Origin: Pseudomonadota bacterium
GTDB taxonomy: Bacteria > Pseudomonadota > Gammaproteobacteria > Steroidobacterales > Steroidobacteraceae
Length of the DNA: 7,337 nt
Assembly: GCA_021792815.1 (NCBI GenBank)
Contig: JAJYTX010000121.1
Location: 1 to 7,337, forward strand
Direction: 5' to 3'
This document shows, piece by piece, positions 6,634 to 7,337 of this stretch (position 1 is its first letter; each line of letters starts with the position of its first letter). Made by a program: the position numbers and the translations under genes. The notes under the pieces are model-generated. The model worked only from the letters and a program-made list of their open reading frames with translations. It was not told the origin of the DNA and did not search any database.

Positions 6634-7077
6634 TCACTCCGTGGTGACTGTGTCGGCGCTGCGCTCCAGAGCGGCACCGAGCGTGTGCCAGCAGAGGCTG
6701 GCGCATTTGACTCGCGCGGGGAACTCGCGCACGCCTGACAGGGCGGCGAGCTTGCCGAGCGTGGCATCCGGCACGGCATCCTGCTGCGTGAGCAACGCGT
6801 GGATTCTGCCGTACAGCGCCATGACGGCGGCCCGGTCCTTGCCCTTGACCGCCTCGGTCATCAGCGAGGCGGATGCGGTCGAGATCGCGCACCCCTTGCC
6901 CTCGAAGCGGATATCCTCGATGCGCTCCCCGTTCATCCGCAACCAGACGGTCAGGCGGTCGCCGCACAAAGGATTGTGCCCTTCGGCGTGCGCATCCGCG
7001 GGCGCGAGCGAACCGAAATTGCGCGGCCGTTTGTTGTGATCCAGGATCACGTCGCGGTACAGGTCCTTCAGGTCCAT
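6634..7077 (-). CDS. sufU: SUF-system sulfur-transfer protein SufU
   Basis: SufU is a zinc-containing, IscU-like protein that accepts persulfide sulfur from SufS for cluster building. From the ATG at 7077 the product is 147 residues, normal for SufU. The N-terminus LKDLYRDVILDHNKRPRNFG is typical. The metal and sulfur ligands expected for the family are present: C38 and D40 (NPLCGDR), C63 (GKGCAIS), and C125 (RVKCASLCWHTL). The segment between about 80 and 118 carries the insertion that separates SufU from IscU (GVREFPARVKC follows it). The start is chosen because it overlaps the sufS stop in a TGATG, has GAGG ten bases upstream and fits the family; a longer open frame to 7209 only reads through sufS in another frame. 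SufU and SufS form the sulfur-transfer pair, so adjacency agrees with function. Confidence 0.95.
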   Translation of the reverse strand: MDLKDLYRDVILDHNKRPRNFGSLAPADAHAEGHNPLCGDRLTVWLRMNGERIEDIRFEGKGCAISTASASLMTEAVKGKDRAAVMALYGRIHALLTQQDAVPDATLGKLAALSGVREFPARVKCASLCWHTLGAALERSADTVTTE

Positions 7078-7337
7078 CAACCGAACACCTCGCGTGCTTT
7101 GCCGAGGGCGGCGGCCAGGGCTTCGACGTCTCCTTCGGTGTTGTAGCAGCCGAAGGAGGCACGGGCGGTCGCCGGAATGTCGAAGAAGGTCATCACCGGC
7201 ATCGCGCAATGGTGGCCGGTACGGATCGCCACGCCCTCGGCGTCGAGGATCGTGCCGAGATCATGCGGGTGGCATCCTTCCATCGTGAACGAAAGCACCG
7301 ATGCCTTGTGGGTCGCGGTGCCGATGATCTCGACGCC
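7077..7337 (-). CDS. sufS: Cysteine desulfurase SufS, C-terminal part only (5' end outside window)
   Basis: SufS is a PLP enzyme that removes sulfur from L-cysteine, forms a persulfide on its active cysteine and passes it to SufU. Only the last 86 residues lie in the window; the frame is open to the edge, and a full gene would encode about 400 residues. The visible part contains GCHPHDLGTILDAEGVAIR, then TGHHCAMP with the catalytic cysteine (codon 7208-7206), then the usual helix with RASFGCYNTEGDVEAL. This HHCA sequence is characteristic of SufS-type (group II) desulfurases rather than IscS. The PLP lysine lies outside the window. The stop overlaps the sufU start by one base, so the two are probably coupled. 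Upstream suf genes (sufB, sufC, sufD) are likely to lie beyond the right edge, which is inference. Confidence 0.94.
   Translation of the reverse strand, partial: GVEIIGTATHKASVLSFTMEGCHPHDLGTILDAEGVAIRTGHHCAMPVMTFFDIPATARASFGCYNTEGDVEALAAALGKAREVFG

Noticed and set aside
5708..6738. Overlapping + strand open frames opposite the Rieske, sufT and sufU genes
   Set aside because: They are Arg-rich shadows of three clearly recognised - strand genes.
7078..7209. Longer N-terminus for SufU
   Set aside because: It lies inside sufS in another frame and is Arg-rich; the ATG at 7077 matches the family start and the TGATG overlap.

Overview
This is a high-GC, gene-dense stretch typical of a Pseudomonadota chromosome. 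The SUF genes (group-I-type SufS, SufU, long-form SufT, small Rieske protein) and the box genes would fit a beta- or gammaproteobacterium that degrades aromatics. I cannot place it more precisely from sequence alone. Seven genes and two edge-truncated pieces fall into four blocks; every gene has a recognisable family.

Block 1 (1-2811, + strand) is the end of an aerobic benzoyl-CoA degradation (box) operon. It holds the 3' two-thirds of boxB (diiron epoxidase), complete boxA (its NADPH-dependent iron-sulfur/flavin reductase) and a MaoC-type hotdog hydratase. BoxA passes electrons to BoxB, which epoxidises the ring of benzoyl-CoA. The hydratase may act on an unsaturated CoA intermediate later in the pathway. 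Hairpins at 2818-2866 separate this block from the convergent next gene.

Block 2 (2872-5665) is a divergent pair: a MocR/GntR-type PLP-dependent regulator on the - strand and a class III omega-aminotransferase, closest in sequence pattern to beta-alanine:pyruvate transaminase, on the + strand. The 94-base gap between them carries a perfect 7+7 inverted repeat with 21-bp half-site periodicity, right beside the regulator's GTG start. It looks like the shared operator, and the regulator mRNA may be leaderless.

Block 3 (5762-7337, - strand) is the end of a suf iron-sulfur cluster assembly operon, read in the order sufS (C-terminal part only), sufU, sufT, Rieske ferredoxin-like protein. Two of its three junctions are TGATG stop/start overlaps, so the genes are probably translationally coupled. 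No RNA genes, CRISPR arrays, insertion sequences or phage genes were seen. The longest gaps are 107 bases (boxA to maoC), 96 bases (aminotransferase to Rieske gene), 94 bases (divergent region) and 60 bases (maoC to regulator).

I do not see a wholly new system here. The points most worth testing are the regulator/aminotransferase operator, the role of the MaoC protein in the box pathway, and the Rieske protein coupled to sufT.
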